A DNA stretch of 64,000 bases from Strongyloides papillosus (Eukaryota; Nematoda; Chromadorea; Rhabditida; Strongyloididae): positions 124,001-188,000 of the forward strand of contig SRSI01000003.1 in NCBI GenBank assembly GCA_005656395.1. The letters are read 5' to 3'. The notes below the pieces were generated by a model. It did not search any database and was not told the origin of the DNA. It worked only from the letters and a program-made list of their open reading frames with translations. The number at the start of each line of letters is the position of its first letter. Position 1 is the stretch's first letter. Positions 34,071 through 47,150 of the stretch are shown piece after piece. The translations under genes were made by a program, and so were the position numbers.

Positions 34071-35086
34071 CTACAAAGTTTCAGTTCCCGCAATATGGTA
34101 CCTCGGTAGATTCTTATTCTTATCATCCTCCAATTTTTTCTCCTTCTTCTTATCCTTCTCAACTGAATGCGATATCAATTCAACAAAAGGTGGAGTCTTC
34201 AAAGGTACTTGGTAAAAATCAGGTGTACAAATATAGTCAAAAGATTCAATATGACTTGTAACATCTTGTTTATTTGTTGGAGGTTGTTCAATTGACAATG
34301 TACGAGTTGGAATTATAGATTTAGCTATATTTCCTTGCATATCCATCTTCATGGTGTTGAATATAGGTATAGGTGATAATTTTCTGATTTTTTTATTTTT
34401 ACTCATAACTGGAACTACAAGAATTTTTGGTGATGTTGTTACATTGTTATTGTTACCATTTGTTATAGATTTCCTGTGCCTCTCAACAAGTTTATTGAGG
34501 TGCTCCTGTTGCCATAGTAGAAGAACGTATGTTTTTCTGTAGTGATTCATAAAAGCTACTTTACAACATATTGTGATGATGTTGAATATTATGATTATTT
34601 TTTCAGCACCTGTGAAGATAATTTCATTATCTTGTGTGTAATAAACGGAATAATCAAGGTAGTTTCTAACGAAAACCACTACAAACACATTAAACATAGC
34701 ATATGCATTGTTTATAAACTGCAAGAAGATTGTAATAATACATTAAATTCATATACCTGGTTGAAGATAAAATAATTTAACATCTCAAGAACGATTGTGT
34801 TAGAAAAGAACATGTAGAAGAGTAAATAAGATGTAGCGATGAAAATAAAATGAATTAAGAAGCAAGCAAAAGTAATATAAAACATTCCAAAAAGGAAGAG
34901 ACAGTCAACAGGTATCATGAATATGATCCAACGTTTTAATGAATCCTAGAAAATTAGTATCAATGTACAACCATTTTATTTTACCTTAATATTAGGCTTC
35001 TTCTGACATAAGTAAGGAAACTCATTTGAATTAGAGGGCATACAGTTTAAATCCTCAATATAATTTGGTTTACATGTTGCAATCAT
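34071..35086 (-). CDS. Predicted multi-pass membrane protein
   Basis: Three exons joined by short introns: 35086-34985, 34945-34757 and 34718-34071 (introns of 39 and 38 bp with GTAAAA...TTTCTAG and GTATAT...CTTGCAG). This gives an uninterrupted 312 residues. Exon 1 has five Cys/Pro-rich turns (MIATCKPNY, LNCMPSNSN). Exons 2 and 3 carry about four hydrophobic segments (CLFLFGMFYITFACFLIHFI, SYLLFYMFFSN, AMFNVFVVVFVRNYL, KIIIIFNIITICCKVAF), and then a polar tail of about 190 residues ends in a Lys-rich stretch (VEKDKKKEKKLEDD). A four-helix topology with both ends inside is plausible. I do not recognise the family. It is convergent with the M13 pseudogene. The start codon is the first ATG after a stop in this frame. 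A further upstream exon cannot be excluded. Confidence 0.65.
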
Positions 35087-36213
35087 ACTTGTTAAATGAA
35101 GAATGTTTGAACGAAAACCAAGGAAAATAATAATATTAATTAGCAATAGCACAAAAAATAATATTATTATTTAATGAAACAAATTTTTCATTTTTTTTGA
35201 GAGAATTTCTATATCTATGGGAAACGAAATATATATAGTGTTATTTCTCTCATATGAAATGTTGTCCAAATTTAATATCAATTTAACTAAATTTGTCAGT
35301 ATTGGGTGATGATCAAAAATTAAATAATTTCCATATTTAGAGAGTAATTACTATGCAGGAATTTAAGTATTAATAAATATAAATTATAAATATATTGTTA
35401 GTTGCGGAAGCTTTAATGTTATTTATTCATAATTCTGGCTTCATTCAATTTCTAATTTTTTTATTTATTCATATGTAGCTACTTCAAATTTTCTTTCATC
35501 ATCAATGACAATAACAATTTTTATTACTAGTGGTATTTAAGTGTTTTATGGCTTATGAACACTACAAAATTTGTAGGAAGACATTTTTTATTTACAAAAA
35601 TAAACTAATAAAAACGTTAAAAAGTGTGTCACTGTACAAATACAAAGGATCCTTACCTTCAAAACGTCAAAAAACTAAAGAAAAAAGTAACCTACAAACA
35701 AAATTAATTTAAAAACATATTGATGACATTGCTCTTTTATGTCACATTAGAAATCATACTTTTATTTTCAATGGACAAAGTCTTTGCAAATACAGTTGAA
35801 TCTACAAACACAAAATTACCATCAATATATTCATTACAAAAAACACAAAGCATTTACAATCACCTCTAAAAGCACTGTATGTTTTTAACACTAATTTGTT
35901 TTGATCTTTGAACTAAACAATTTGATATTATTATTAGGTGTAATCAACGTATAATTAATCTATCATATAACTTTATATTGAATAGTTTTTACACTGTTAA
36001 GCTGCAAACGTATAAGTTAATATATAAGGGCGTGTTTGTTTCTTTAAAATGTTTGGCTTGTATATTATAGTATATATTGCTTTTTTACATCTAAATGAAT
36101 GCATTTAATTTTTTCTTTGGTGTAAAACAATCATTATAGCGTTCAAGAGTGATTTTGTTTATTATTTTACTCTAAATATAACTATTCTTTTGAGGAAACA
36201 TTTATAAAGTACA
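35087..36213. other. Intergenic region, 1.1 kb
   Basis: AT-rich spacer between divergent genes. A 53-codon frame from ATG 35551 is Lys-rich and without features, and I do not call it a gene. No RNA gene or repeat was seen. Confidence 0.45.
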
Positions 36214-37818
36214 ATGAAGGAAAGGGGAGACCTTTCGATGATTGAAGAGTTAGTGACAGTTAGTATCATTAGAAGGAAAATTCTGGAATATTTACCGTCG
36301 TTTTATGATATCAGTAGTTTAGCTAAAGCTTCCAGGTATATTGATTATTTGATTTACAATGACAATATTACGAGAGATATATTGGAGTATCCTGATAAGC
36401 AAAATATTGTCATAACAAATAAGGATGGGGTTTTTGAAAATAAAAGTAGGCAAAAGTTGAGAAATATTACGTTTGTGGAGGATGATAAGTTTTATGGGAG
36501 AATAGATAGTGCCAGGCATTTTTATGGTGAAACATTTATCAAGAAAAATCTCATCACAATTAACATTCAAAATGAGATACAAAAGTGCAGGAGGAAAGAT
36601 AGAATTCTTTTTATCAAAAAACTGGTAGAAGAGATGAGACTAAATTGTCATGTTCGTAAGAATTCTTCGACTCTTAATTTAACTGGAAATTTCTTTTCAA
36701 ATGGATATATACTTTTTCACACCTTATATTATATGAAACATGGAAATGTAACTTCCATTCAAATTCCGATACATTGTTTTATGGCAAAATTTAGAAAGTA
36801 CAATGGACTAAAGAGCAATATTTTTAAAGGTTTCCCTAAGCTAAACAAATTAATATTTTACAACAATTCCAACATTAATGATTACCAGGATATATTAAAG
36901 AATAAAAATATTATCAAAGGTGTTCTTAGAAGCTTTTCAAGGAAAAAGAACCCAACGTTAGTTATACAATGTAAAGAGAATAGTTGTAGAATCCTTGACT
37001 ATATATTGACGATCCTTCATTTTGGTAATAAATATAACATTAAAATAAAGTGTGATGGTCAGTTTCTATTTCCGTTATTTAGGAGGAATAGTAATGAGAA
37101 TTGTTCGTTTCTGAGGTGTGTCCATTTTCCTATGGGAGAAATAACGCATTACTTTTATTACGAACTTACTAATGCTACTGAATTTTTTGATATTATGCTT
37201 AATTTAAAATGTTACAGAAATCTCGAGGAACTAGAATTAAAATTCATGTATAGCAACATCAAAGAAAGCATTGGCCAATTTTGTGAATCTAAGTCTTTCA
37301 ACTCCCCATTTGTACATTGCAAAAACCTAAAAAAAATCAAATTTGATTTCAGTGAATATCATAATGAAGATAACTTCGATACATTTTCTAAAGATCTAGA
37401 ATATCTCGCCTCATTGATGCCAACAACAATTGAAAAAATAGAACTAACTAATGCCAACAATTTGTCAACAGAAACAATCCAGGTAATGGATAAGTACATG
37501 CCAAATATAAAACTACTGATAATGAATAATGGATCATATAAAGATTGTGATTGTCTTAGTGGTTTTCAAAATTTACAGGCAATAATATCCAATAAAAACC
37601 ATGCTATCATACTACCAAGATCACTTAAACTTCTTGCTATTAAAAATGATAATTCACAAAAGGATTTAAATAGTACACACATCCATGAGGAACTTGTAAA
37701 GATTTTCTCCGAGATATTCAAAAAGTGCCTTCATAGTAGTAAGGAACAATTCATTTTCTTTGATGATATTAAGTATTGGGATAAGTATAAATGTGTAATT
37801 CAGAGATATTTCTATTAG
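36214..37818 (+). CDS. F-box-like protein, paralogue 2
   Basis: A single-exon frame of 534 residues. The N-terminus (VSIIRRKILEYLPSFYDISS followed by LAKASRY) resembles an F-box. Later segments (LKKIKFDFSE, TTIEKIELTNANNLS, LPRSLKLLAIKN) align in order with paralogue 1 (28663-30282), including the shared FDD and W-KYK-IQ ending. A second in-frame ATG lies nine codons in (MIEEL) and aligns better with the paralogue, so the start may be 36238. Probable role: substrate receptor of an SCF ubiquitin ligase, inferred from the weak F-box only. It lies about 6 kb from its paralogue in opposite orientation, with the M13 pseudogene and the multi-pass gene between. Confidence 0.7.
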   Translation: MKERGDLSMIEELVTVSIIRRKILEYLPSFYDISSLAKASRYIDYLIYNDNITRDILEYPDKQNIVITNKDGVFENKSRQKLRNITFVEDDKFYGRIDSARHFYGETFIKKNLITINIQNEIQKCRRKDRILFIKKLVEEMRLNCHVRKNSSTLNLTGNFFSNGYILFHTLYYMKHGNVTSIQIPIHCFMAKFRKYNGLKSNIFKGFPKLNKLIFYNNSNINDYQDILKNKNIIKGVLRSFSRKKNPTLVIQCKENSCRILDYILTILHFGNKYNIKIKCDGQFLFPLFRRNSNENCSFLRCVHFPMGEITHYFYYELTNATEFFDIMLNLKCYRNLEELELKFMYSNIKESIGQFCESKSFNSPFVHCKNLKKIKFDFSEYHNEDNFDTFSKDLEYLASLMPTTIEKIELTNANNLSTETIQVMDKYMPNIKLLIMNNGSYKDCDCLSGFQNLQAIISNKNHAIILPRSLKLLAIKNDNSQKDLNSTHIHEELVKIFSEIFKKCLHSSKEQFIFFDDIKYWDKYKCVIQRYFY

Positions 37819-39479
37819 CTTTATTATTATATTATACTAAATATGGATTATAGTAGTTAATTTATTATCTTTGTGTTATAATAAAGATTTTTTATCAAAG
37901 TTTACTTTTATATTTAAATTATATTTACCTACGGGAGTGGTTATTTGATAAACACGTATAACGATTACAAATTCTAGTTATATGAAGAAACGATTTAACA
38001 TTATTGTACTTGTCTTACTTAGAAATAACGAAACAACATAAAACGATGGACAGATTCGAAAGTTCTAAGGTAATACCATGAAAACACACAAGAAAAAAAT
38101 CAATACTAATGAAATAAGGCAGAGGTACTAATAAACGCTACGAATGTTTCTAGAGAAAGAAGTAATATCCACATACTTTGGAAGATATCCAACACACGAG
38201 AAACCTCCAAAGCTACCTACAGTGGTGATTAGAGGAATTCACCACCAACGAATTTCCTATTTTATGTGTATAAATTTGTGTTACTTTTACGAAGATCTTT
38301 TCATAAAGAATGAATAACACCTTGACAATCAAATATACGACGATACACACGAAGATAAGAATACACAAGCTATAGTATTGAAAAATTTGAAGACGATAAT
38401 CCACTATATATCCTCAATATATATAGAGGAGAGCCGTGCTACGAAACATAATTTTCGATTTCAAATAAAATTTCTATGAAAAGAATTAATGTGCCATAAT
38501 AGTAAATTTAAATATGCAATATCAGTTGCATCTTAAGTTCTGTCCTTAAGATACATCTTTTTAAGTACTCAAAATCTTGAATATTGGTACCTTTATTTCA
38601 CCCCTTTAAAATAAAGATAAAAATATGAAAATACACAAATATATGTAATTTTTTATGCTTTTTATAGTGGAATATTAAAAAATTGATTTTTAAAGATTTA
38701 TTTCCAAGATCGAGACACTTCTCTAAAATCCTATTTTTACCTCCAATTTTAGTGCTTCAAAACGATATATCTCTGTTCTGGAAAAAAAATCGAGAAAAGC
38801 AAAAAAAGTAACTCTAATTTTTCAAAATGTTCAGAATCATCCAATGATTGTTTAACAAAATTGTCAGTTAATTAAATATTAAGGATATCATTTTCTAAAC
38901 CATTGATAACGATTTTATTGTTTAGAATTACAACAACGTATGTTAAAAATCAAGAAAATAATTGTTTTATTTTATAACTAATTAACAAAATATATAAAAA
39001 AAATATGGATTAAAGTTGAAAAATATTTAATGTTTCTTGACATATTCTACGAATTAATAAAGATTTCCTAAAGATAAAGAAATATCTTAACACATTCTTA
39101 ATTGCAATTAAATTTTTTTATTATTTAAAATTACTTTCGATACTAAATATGATTATAATATTATTCTATAAAATCAGTAGAGATTATAGAGCATATGCGT
39201 GTTTAATATTGTAAAAATATTGTGCTTAAAGAAACGTGATAATATTTATATAAAAGTAGAAGAAAAGTTAAGTATAATTTTTTAAGTAAAAAGCTCATTT
39301 AGTAATTTAAATTTTTTGATTAAACATTATATATATTATTATACAATAATATAAAAAAAACTGGCCCTGAGAGCAAGTTGCAAAGAGCGAAGTGAGTCCG
39401 CCGGTTGTATAAAAATTAATATAAAAATTAAAGAGAACCTGAATTTAACACTTCTTTAGATGTAAATTTTTATTCATTA
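37819..39479. other. Intergenic region with one GC-richer island
   Basis: Mostly AT-rich. The island 37930-38460 is clearly less AT-rich. On the minus strand it has a TATA-like ATATATAT near 38415 followed by a 63-codon hydrophobic frame (38404-38213) that lacks an ATG, so I do not call it coding. An unspliced exon or RNA gene is possible. At 39360-39410 there is a GC-rich string (CTGGCCCTGAGAG... to ...GTCCGCCGGTT) with weak inverted ends, unlike its surroundings. Confidence 0.4.
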
Positions 39480-40353
39480 AACTGAATAATTTTTATTACA
39501 TTATAATTGATATTGTTTAAAGAAAAAATAATGTATGTAATATAAACAAAAGATAAAGATTTTTGAATAAAAAAATGTATATATGTAAGAAAAAATTAGA
39601 CTTTTAACAATTCGAAACAAACAGGTATGTTTTTTACCACGGTTAAAACATATGTTTGTACAATATTATTTTATATATTTTCTGGATATTTCAGTAGAAA
39701 TTTTTGAAAAAAATATGGCATTATAATTAAAATATATTTATTATATGAAATACATAGAATGATTTCAGACAAATTTTTACTTATTTTTTAATAGTTTTGC
39801 AAACATAAGTTTTAGAAATTTAAAAATTTTATAAAGTAAATTTTAAAATGTGTCTGGCGATCTTTATTGAAATGGTTTATTAGATGACAAGTAAAAAATG
39901 ATACAATAAAAAGAGAGTATGAGTATATGTAAAATTAAAGTATTTATATATATGTTAACCCAAACATCTTGTTTTGTTCTAGAATTTTCTACTATAATAA
40001 CAATAATAAAAAGCAATAATTAGTTAACCTCACAAATATGATTCATTTAAAATATTATTTTAATCTACTCTTTTTTTTTAATTTAAACCAAGTAAAGGTT
40101 ATTTTTTTGTAGTTGATATACTAAATAGATTAGGAAAATAATAATATAATATAATGTTATTGTTGTTTTTAGATTGTTTAAAAAAAATAATTTTTGTTAA
40201 AACATTTTCAAGTTTACACAAATTTGACTTCTAATAGAGTAATTCATAAAATTTTACAAATAAAAAGTTAAATTCTAGAATGACATAATATCATAGAAAA
40301 ATATCAAGATTCAATAAAAATTACATTACTTAAAAAACAATTGAAATTAAATA
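39480..40353. repeat. Dispersed repeat, locus 1, left part
   Basis: It matches 53420-54113 over nearly its whole length, apart from a roughly 160-bp gap in the latter. Examples are TATTGTTTAAAGA at 39509, the block around 40020-40060, and TTGACTTCTAATAGAGTAAT at 40224. Its last 110 bp also match 63490-63620. It has no coding capacity. It ends at the TA where the foldback element begins. Confidence 0.8.
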
Positions 40354-40355
40354 TA

Positions 40356-41784
40356 CAGGGTGTCCCATAATTAACTCCTCACTTGAGAGAGCTTATAACT
40401 TTTTTCTACGAAGAGATAAAAACGTGAAATTTTGCGGGTTAGTAGAACTAAGAGACAATATTTTTTATTTTTAAAAAATTTTGGTCCCATTAAGACTTAT
40501 GGAAATTTTAAAAAAATAAGTTTTTTTCGCCTTTATGAGTACGTAACTTTTTAATATGAAGAGATATTTAGATGATTCTTTTACAGAACAAAAGCTCAAC
40601 TTTTTTTGTACTAGAATCCTCAATACCATAAATATTAAACTTCATTAACATTGTTTAATTTTTAATTAAAACAAAAAAATCACGCTTTTTGCCAAAATTT
40701 CGTAGTTTTTTTAAAAGTAAAGCTTATTGAGAAGATTCTCACTAAAGTTTTATCATTATTCTAATAAAGTTAACGAAGCTCTATCGAATGGGTATAGTGC
40801 AATTAAAATAAAATGTTATTGACAAAAGTTATGATTTACCAAAGACCACAAATTTCGTACTTTTGGTAAAAAATTAAGTTATAAACACTATTTTTTTAAC
40901 ATATTTAATACCTAATAGTATTATTTTTATCAATAAAGTATACTAATTTACCGTATATTGCTCATTTGTTCATATTTGGCCAAGAAATTCCAATAATTTT
41001 TATCACATTAATTTTTTTAAAAATCATTTTTCTTAACATTTATTACAATTTATCTTCAATTTATACTATTTTACATAATTATTGCCCTAAAAGAGCATTT
41101 TTATGCATCTTTCAAAAATATCGTATTTTCGACCTTGTTCTCATTCGATTTATGTTCGAAATATGAACAATTAGCAATAAAAAATAAAATAATATTTCAA
41201 CTACTTTCAATAAAAAATCATTGTCGGTGTTGAAAAATTGAAAGAAATAGCATACTTTTTTTCAAATACTAAAGAAAATGAAAAATTAGACTATTTTTAA
41301 ATTGTCATAATTTTCTTGAAACTTATTACAAAGAAACAAAATTATTACTGTTGAATAGGGTATCGTTTACTCTATTAGAATATTGATAAAGCTTTTGCGA
41401 GAATCTTCTCAATGAGCTTTAATTTTGAAAAAACTACGAAATTTTGGCAAAAAGCGTGATTTTTTTGTTTTAATTAAAAATTAAACAACGTTAATGAAGT
41501 TTAATATTTATGATATTAAGGATTCTAGTACAAAAGAAGATAAGTTTTCGATCCGTGAAATAATCACTTCAATATCTTTTCATATAAAAAAGTTACGTGC
41601 TCATAAAGGCGAAAAAAACACATTTTTTTAAAATAGCCATAAGTCCTAATGGGACCAAAATTTTTTAAAAATAAAAAATATTGTCTCTTAGTTCTACTAA
41701 CCTGCAAAATTTCACGTTTTTATCTCTTCGTAGAAAAAAGTTATTAGCTCTCGCAGGTGGGGGAGTTAATTATGGGACACCCTG
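40356..41784. mobile_element. Foldback MITE-like element, copy 1
   Basis: 1429 bp flanked by TA (40354-40355 and 41785-41786). The outer ends are CAGGGTGTCCCATAATTAAC and its inverse. The two arms, about 430 bp each, are imperfect inverted repeats of one another (for example the CTACGAAGAGATAAAAACGTG block at both ends), around a central unique part of about 560 bp. The TA duplication is that of Tc1/mariner-type elements. There is no transposase frame, the longest being 66 codons. It would form a very long hairpin if transcribed. Confidence 0.85.
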
Positions 41785-42133
41785 TATATTCTTATTTTCT
41801 GAGAATTGTAAAGTCTTCATTATTAGACAATTACATAATACAACGTACACTCTAAGGATTCTTTGCGGAATAATCTTCAACATAAAGTGGAAAAATTTAT
41901 AGAATAATTATAATAAAATGTTAAAAAAATTATTAAAAAGTATATTTTATTTTAGCACCTTTCAATGAATGCACCTATAAAATATCATTATTAAAATATC
42001 TATAAGATAACATTTAATATTAGGCAACCTTTTTATACTTTAATATTATTATAATTAAAAATTTTTACACCTTCAAAATAATGTATATAAATAAAATATA
42101 CTTATTATATTTTATTATACTTTTACAAAACTC

Positions 42134-45100
42134 ATGAAAATGGTATTTTATATTTTTATATATTTTTTAACATTCTTTCATGAAACTATCAATCAAAATT
42201 TGAACATCTCTTTAGGAACTGTTAAGATTGGGATCGTACTTCCGAATGCTGATCCTGATTTAGTTTATTGGCAAGGATATCCAAATTCCGCTGCTGCTGT
42301 AACAAGAGCTTTAGAAGTAGCAAGAAAAAATAATGCTATACTAAGAAATGTTAATTTTGAGTATGTTACATTATTATTTTCTTAATTAATTCTATTGTTT
42401 TTTTAAGATTCATATGGACGATGAATGAATGTGTTGCTTCAGAAGCTGCTGGAGAACTTTTTAATTTAATTAATGTACAAAAGGTTCAAGTATTATTTGG
42501 GCCACCGTGTTCTAATACGGCTAATGTTGCCACGAATATTGCTCTATACTATAATATACCTTTGTATCTTTTTGGTATCACTGGTTTACGAGAGATAACT
42601 GAAATTTCAACATACAATGTAGTGACATCCGTAATGCCATCATATTCTGGTAATTGATTATATAAAAAGTAAAAATAATTTTTTAAAAATATATTTCAGA
42701 TTTTGTTATCGGCTTAGCAAGATTGTTAATAAAATTTCAATGGAAAAATGTAGCAATAGTTACATACGAAACAGCATCAAATTTAAATCGATGTGGAATA
42801 TTTTATGAGCAAGCTGACCAAAAGATAACACAGGGATTTGAACAAATTAATGTTGTTTACCAAAGAAATATGGTAAACTTTTCACCTGAAAACTTAAAAA
42901 GAGTAACAGATGATATCAAAAAGCGGACAAGAGTTATTATTATATGTATGGGTGATATAGATAAATTAAGATCCTTTATGTTAGCTGCTTACGATAACGG
43001 TATGAATACCTCCGATTATGTTTACATTAATTGTGATGTTGATATGGATATTTATGTTAATGAGGAAAACAAAAATGCTATGATAGACTATAAATCACCA
43101 CCAGATGGAAGAGATGAAGAAGCAATAAGCATGTATAAATATATGTTTCATTTAGATTTTTCTGTTACAGGTGGAATATCTTCTGAATACAATAATTTTA
43201 GAATAACCATGCCTAAATTAATGAGAGAACCACCGTTTAATTGTACAACAGAATGTGAAAAATACAATGTTTCAAGTGTTTATGCTCCTTATCTTTTTGA
43301 CTCAGCCTACCTTTATTTTTTATCACTAGGTTTAGCTTTAAATAACAATGGTACCAATCCGAACGCTACTGCGATTGCTGATAACGGAACTTTGGTAACA
43401 TCATATTCAATTGGTGAATTTAATGGTATAACAGGGCAAGTTCAAATTTCTAAGAATCTGACATGCGAAACTAGATTAACATTTAGTACTTATTTTAACA
43501 ATGGCTTAAACATCTCAATATGGATATATATGCTGGTTGTTGGTGATGATGCTGTAAGTTTTTATAAACTATATTAAAGGCTCTTTACACTTTTTTAGGA
43601 ATTCAATATTTCATATACAGATCCTGCAACAACAATTTTTGCTGTAAGAGGAGGAGTTACACCCTTAAATGTACCAAAATGTGGGTATGAGGATGAATTT
43701 TGCCAACCATCATTTATTGAAAAGTCACCTGTTGGATTTGCTTTCATAATCGTTGGTGGTGTCATAATTTTAGTAGTAATTATCGTTCTTATGATATATC
43801 TATATATTATGAAAAAAAGGGAGGAAGAGAAAGAAAACGAGTTATGGAGAATGTATTTTGGAAGCGTGATTAAATACTCTGACTACAAAGGTAGTATCGT
43901 CCAAATACAATCAAAAAGATCGCTACTTTCAACAAGTCAAACATCAACTAAACAATCTTTTAAAGATAAAGCCGAGGGTAAACATCAACTTTATGTCTTT
44001 CATACAGAACCAATTATGGGGAGAATTCATGAGGTACAGTATACCCTAAAAAAGAAAGACATGTTACATTTAAGACAACTAAGACTATTGGACAATGAAA
44101 ATATTAATAAATTTATTGGTTTCTGTATCGATGCCCCGACACTCATGTCATTTTGGAAGTATTGTAGTAGATTGAGTTTTATTGATATTCTAACAAATGA
44201 AAACTTGAATATTACTATAGATGGATTTTTTATCTATTCATTAATAAAAGATACAGTAGAAGGTTTAAATGCATTACATAACTCACAAATTGGGGTTCAC
44301 GGAAATTTATCATCAAAGAATTGTCTTGTTGATGAGAGATGGCAAGTAAAATTATCAGATTTTGGACTACCATTCATAAGATGCTATGAAAAACATACAG
44401 TTGATGATCAAATATGGACAGCGCCAGAAATCTTGAGAGAAGAAATTTTGACACCAACAAAATCAAGTGATATTTACTCTCTTGGAATTGTTTTAGCAGA
44501 TCTCGTAAATAAAAATATTGCATTTGAAAATTCTGAAGTTAGAGGAGGTGCTGATGAGATTGTTTATATGTTAAAGAGAAAAAGAGGAATACCATTAAGA
44601 CCTGTCTTGAAACCTACTATTGAAGATATATCACCAGCACTTGTATGTTTATATAAAAGTTAGTATTTTTTCACATTAACATACGTATTTTATAGCTTCA
44701 TCTTATTCAAGATATGTGGAGTGAGGAACCAGGTGAGAGACCTAAAATAGAAACAGTAAAAAAATTGATAAAGGAAATGAATCCAGGTAAAAGTAATAAT
44801 CTCATGGATCATGTTTATGGGATATTAGAAAATTATGCTGCTAATCTTGAAGAAGAAATTCAGGAAAGAACTAAAGAGTTAATTGAGGAGAAAAAGAAAG
44901 CTGATATATTATTGTCGAGATTGTTACCAAAACAAGTTGCAGAGAAGTTAAAACTTGGACAACCTATTCTCCCAGAACAATTTGATCAAGTAACAATATT
45001 CTTCTCCGATGTTGTGTCATTTACTACACTTGCATCAAGATGTACACCAATGCAAGTCGTTAGTTTGCTAAATAATTTGTACACGACATTCGATTCCATT

Positions 45101-45601
45101 ATCAATGAACATGATGTCTATAAAGTTGAAACTATTGGTGATGGTTACCTTTGCGTTTCAGGTCTACCACATAGAAATGGTGTATTACACGTTAAAGAAA
45201 TTGCTTTATTAAGTATTAATTTAATAAAAAGTCTAGAAACTTTAACCATACAACATTTACCTAAAGAAAAAATCAAAATTAGAGTTGGTATGCATACAGG
45301 ATCCTGTGTTGCTGGAGTCGTTGGTTTGACTATGCCTAGATATTGTCTATTTGGGGATACTGTAAATACTGCCAGTAGAATGGAGAGTAATGGAAAGCCA
45401 AATCATATTCATATGTCATATGATGCTCATAAACTCTTAACCGAAAAAATTGGTGGTTTCGTAACAGAACCTCGGGGTGAGGTAATTATAAAAGGAAAGG
45501 GTGTCATGGAGACATTTTGGTTAGTTGGGAAAGTTGGTGAAGAGCCAGCAGATCCTAATAATGGTATGTATGCTGATAACAAAAAAGAATCTTCTAGTTA
45601 G
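42134..45601 (+). CDS. Receptor-type guanylyl cyclase
   Basis: Five exons, 42134-42360, 42408-42649, 42700-43553, 43599-44642 and 44696-45601, with 45-53 bp introns and joining phases that all fit, give 1090 residues. In order there is a signal peptide (1-21), an extracellular ligand-binding domain to about 450 (VLFGPPCSNTANVATNIALY), a membrane helix at about 486-511, a kinase-homology domain with HGNLSSKN replacing HRDxxxxN (675) but DFG kept (695), a dimerisation coiled coil at about 831-870, and the cyclase domain. The cyclase has both metal Asp (FFSD 894, GDGY 938), the GTP-specific Glu (KVET 934) and Cys (RYC 1006), and NTASRM. It should make cGMP from GTP at the plasma membrane. Nematode relatives act in chemosensory neurons. 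The gene is complete and lies exactly between two inverted foldback elements. Confidence 0.93.
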
Positions 45602-45722
45602 TAAATATTTTAATTAAATGATTCACACAGTTTTTTTTTAAATGATAAAAATTTGTTTTCTATCTAAAAAATGAGAACATTTTCAATGTTTAGGCAATAA
45701 TATTTTATAATTTTTTAATATA

Positions 45723-47150
45723 CAGGGTGTCCCATAATTAACTCCTTATCTGAGAGAGCTAATAACTTTTTTCTACGAAGAGATAAAAACGTGAAATTTT
45801 GCAGGTTAGTAGAACTAAGAGAAAATATTTTTTATTTTTAAAAAATTATGGTCCCATTAGGAATTATGGAAATTTTAAAGAAATAAGTTTTTTTCGCCTT
45901 TATGAGCACGTAACTTTTTTATATGAAAAGATATTGAGGTGATTATTTTACAGAACGAAAGCTCAACTTCATTTGTACTAGAATCCTCAATATCATAAAT
46001 ATTTAACTTCTTTAACATTGTTTAATTTTTAATTAAAACAAAAAATAACGCTTTTTGCTAAAATTTCGTAGTTTTTTTCAAAATTAAAGCTCATTGAGAA
46101 GATTCTCGCAAAAGCTTTATCAATATTCTAATAGAGTAAACGATGCCCTATTCAACGGTAATAATTTTGTTTCGTTGTAATAAGTTTCAAGAAAATTATG
46201 ACAATTTAAAAATAGTCTAATTTTTCATTTTCTTTAGTATTTGAAAAAAAGTATGCTATTTCTTTCAATTTTTCAACACCGACAATGATTTTTTATTGAA
46301 AGTAGTTGAAATATTATTTTATTTTTTATTGCTAATTGTTCATATTTGGAACATAAATCGAATGAGAACAAGGTCGAAAATACGATATTTTTGAAAGATG
46401 CATAAAAATGCTCTTTTAGGGCAATAATTATGTAAAATAGTATAAATTGAAGATAAATTGTAATAAATGTTAAGAAAAATTATTTTTAAAAGAATTTAAG
46501 TGATAAAAATTATTGGAATTTCTTGGCCAAATATGAACAAATGAGCAATATACCGTAAATTAGCATACTTTATTGATAAAAATAATACTATTAGGTATTA
46601 AATATGTTAAAAAAATAGTGTTTATAACTTTATTTTTTACCAAAAGTACGAAATTTGTGATCTTTGATAAATCATAACTTTTGTCAATAACATTTTATTT
46701 TAATGGCACTATACTCATTCGATAGAGCTTCGTTAACTTTATTAGAATATTGATAAAGCTTTTGCGAGAATCTTCTCAATAAGTTTTAATTTTAAAAAAA
46801 CTACGAAATTTTGGCAAAAAGCGTGATTTTTTTGTTTTAATTAAAAATTAAACAATGTTAATGAAGTTTAATATTTATGGTATTGAGGATTCTAGTACAA
46901 AAAAAGTTGAGCTTTCGTTCTGTAAAAGAATCATCTAAATATCTCTTCATATTAAAAAGTTACGTACTCATAAAGGCGAAAAAAACTTATTTTTTTAAAA
47001 TTTCCATAAGTCTTAATGGGACCAAAATTTTTTAAAAATAAAAAATATTGTCTCTTAGTTCTACTAACCCGCAAAATTTCACGTTTTTATCTCTTCGTAG
47101 AAAAAAGTTATAAGCTCTCGCATGTGGGGAATTAATTATGGGACATCCTG
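45723..47150. mobile_element. Foldback MITE-like element, copy 2 (inverted)
   Basis: 1428 bp with the same termini as copy 1 (CAGGGTGTCCCATAATTAAC at the left, inverse at the right with one change, GGACATCCTG), flanked by TA at 45721-45722 and 47151-47152. Its unique centre (for example 46500-46570) is the reverse complement of that in copy 1 (40930-41010), so the two copies face each other across the guanylyl cyclase gene. There is no coding capacity. Confidence 0.85.

Noticed and set aside
35530..35712. 60-codon Lys-rich frame
   Set aside because: Alternative start, no features, in AT-rich spacer. Length expected by chance.
38213..38404. 63-codon hydrophobic minus-strand frame in a GC-richer island
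   Set aside because: It begins with GTG only, with a stop just upstream and no acceptor of the right phase. Noted as an island but not called a gene.
40966..41166. 66-codon frame in the centre of foldback element 1, considered as a transposase remnant
   Set aside because: No DDE-type motif. The same region in copy 2 does not keep the frame.
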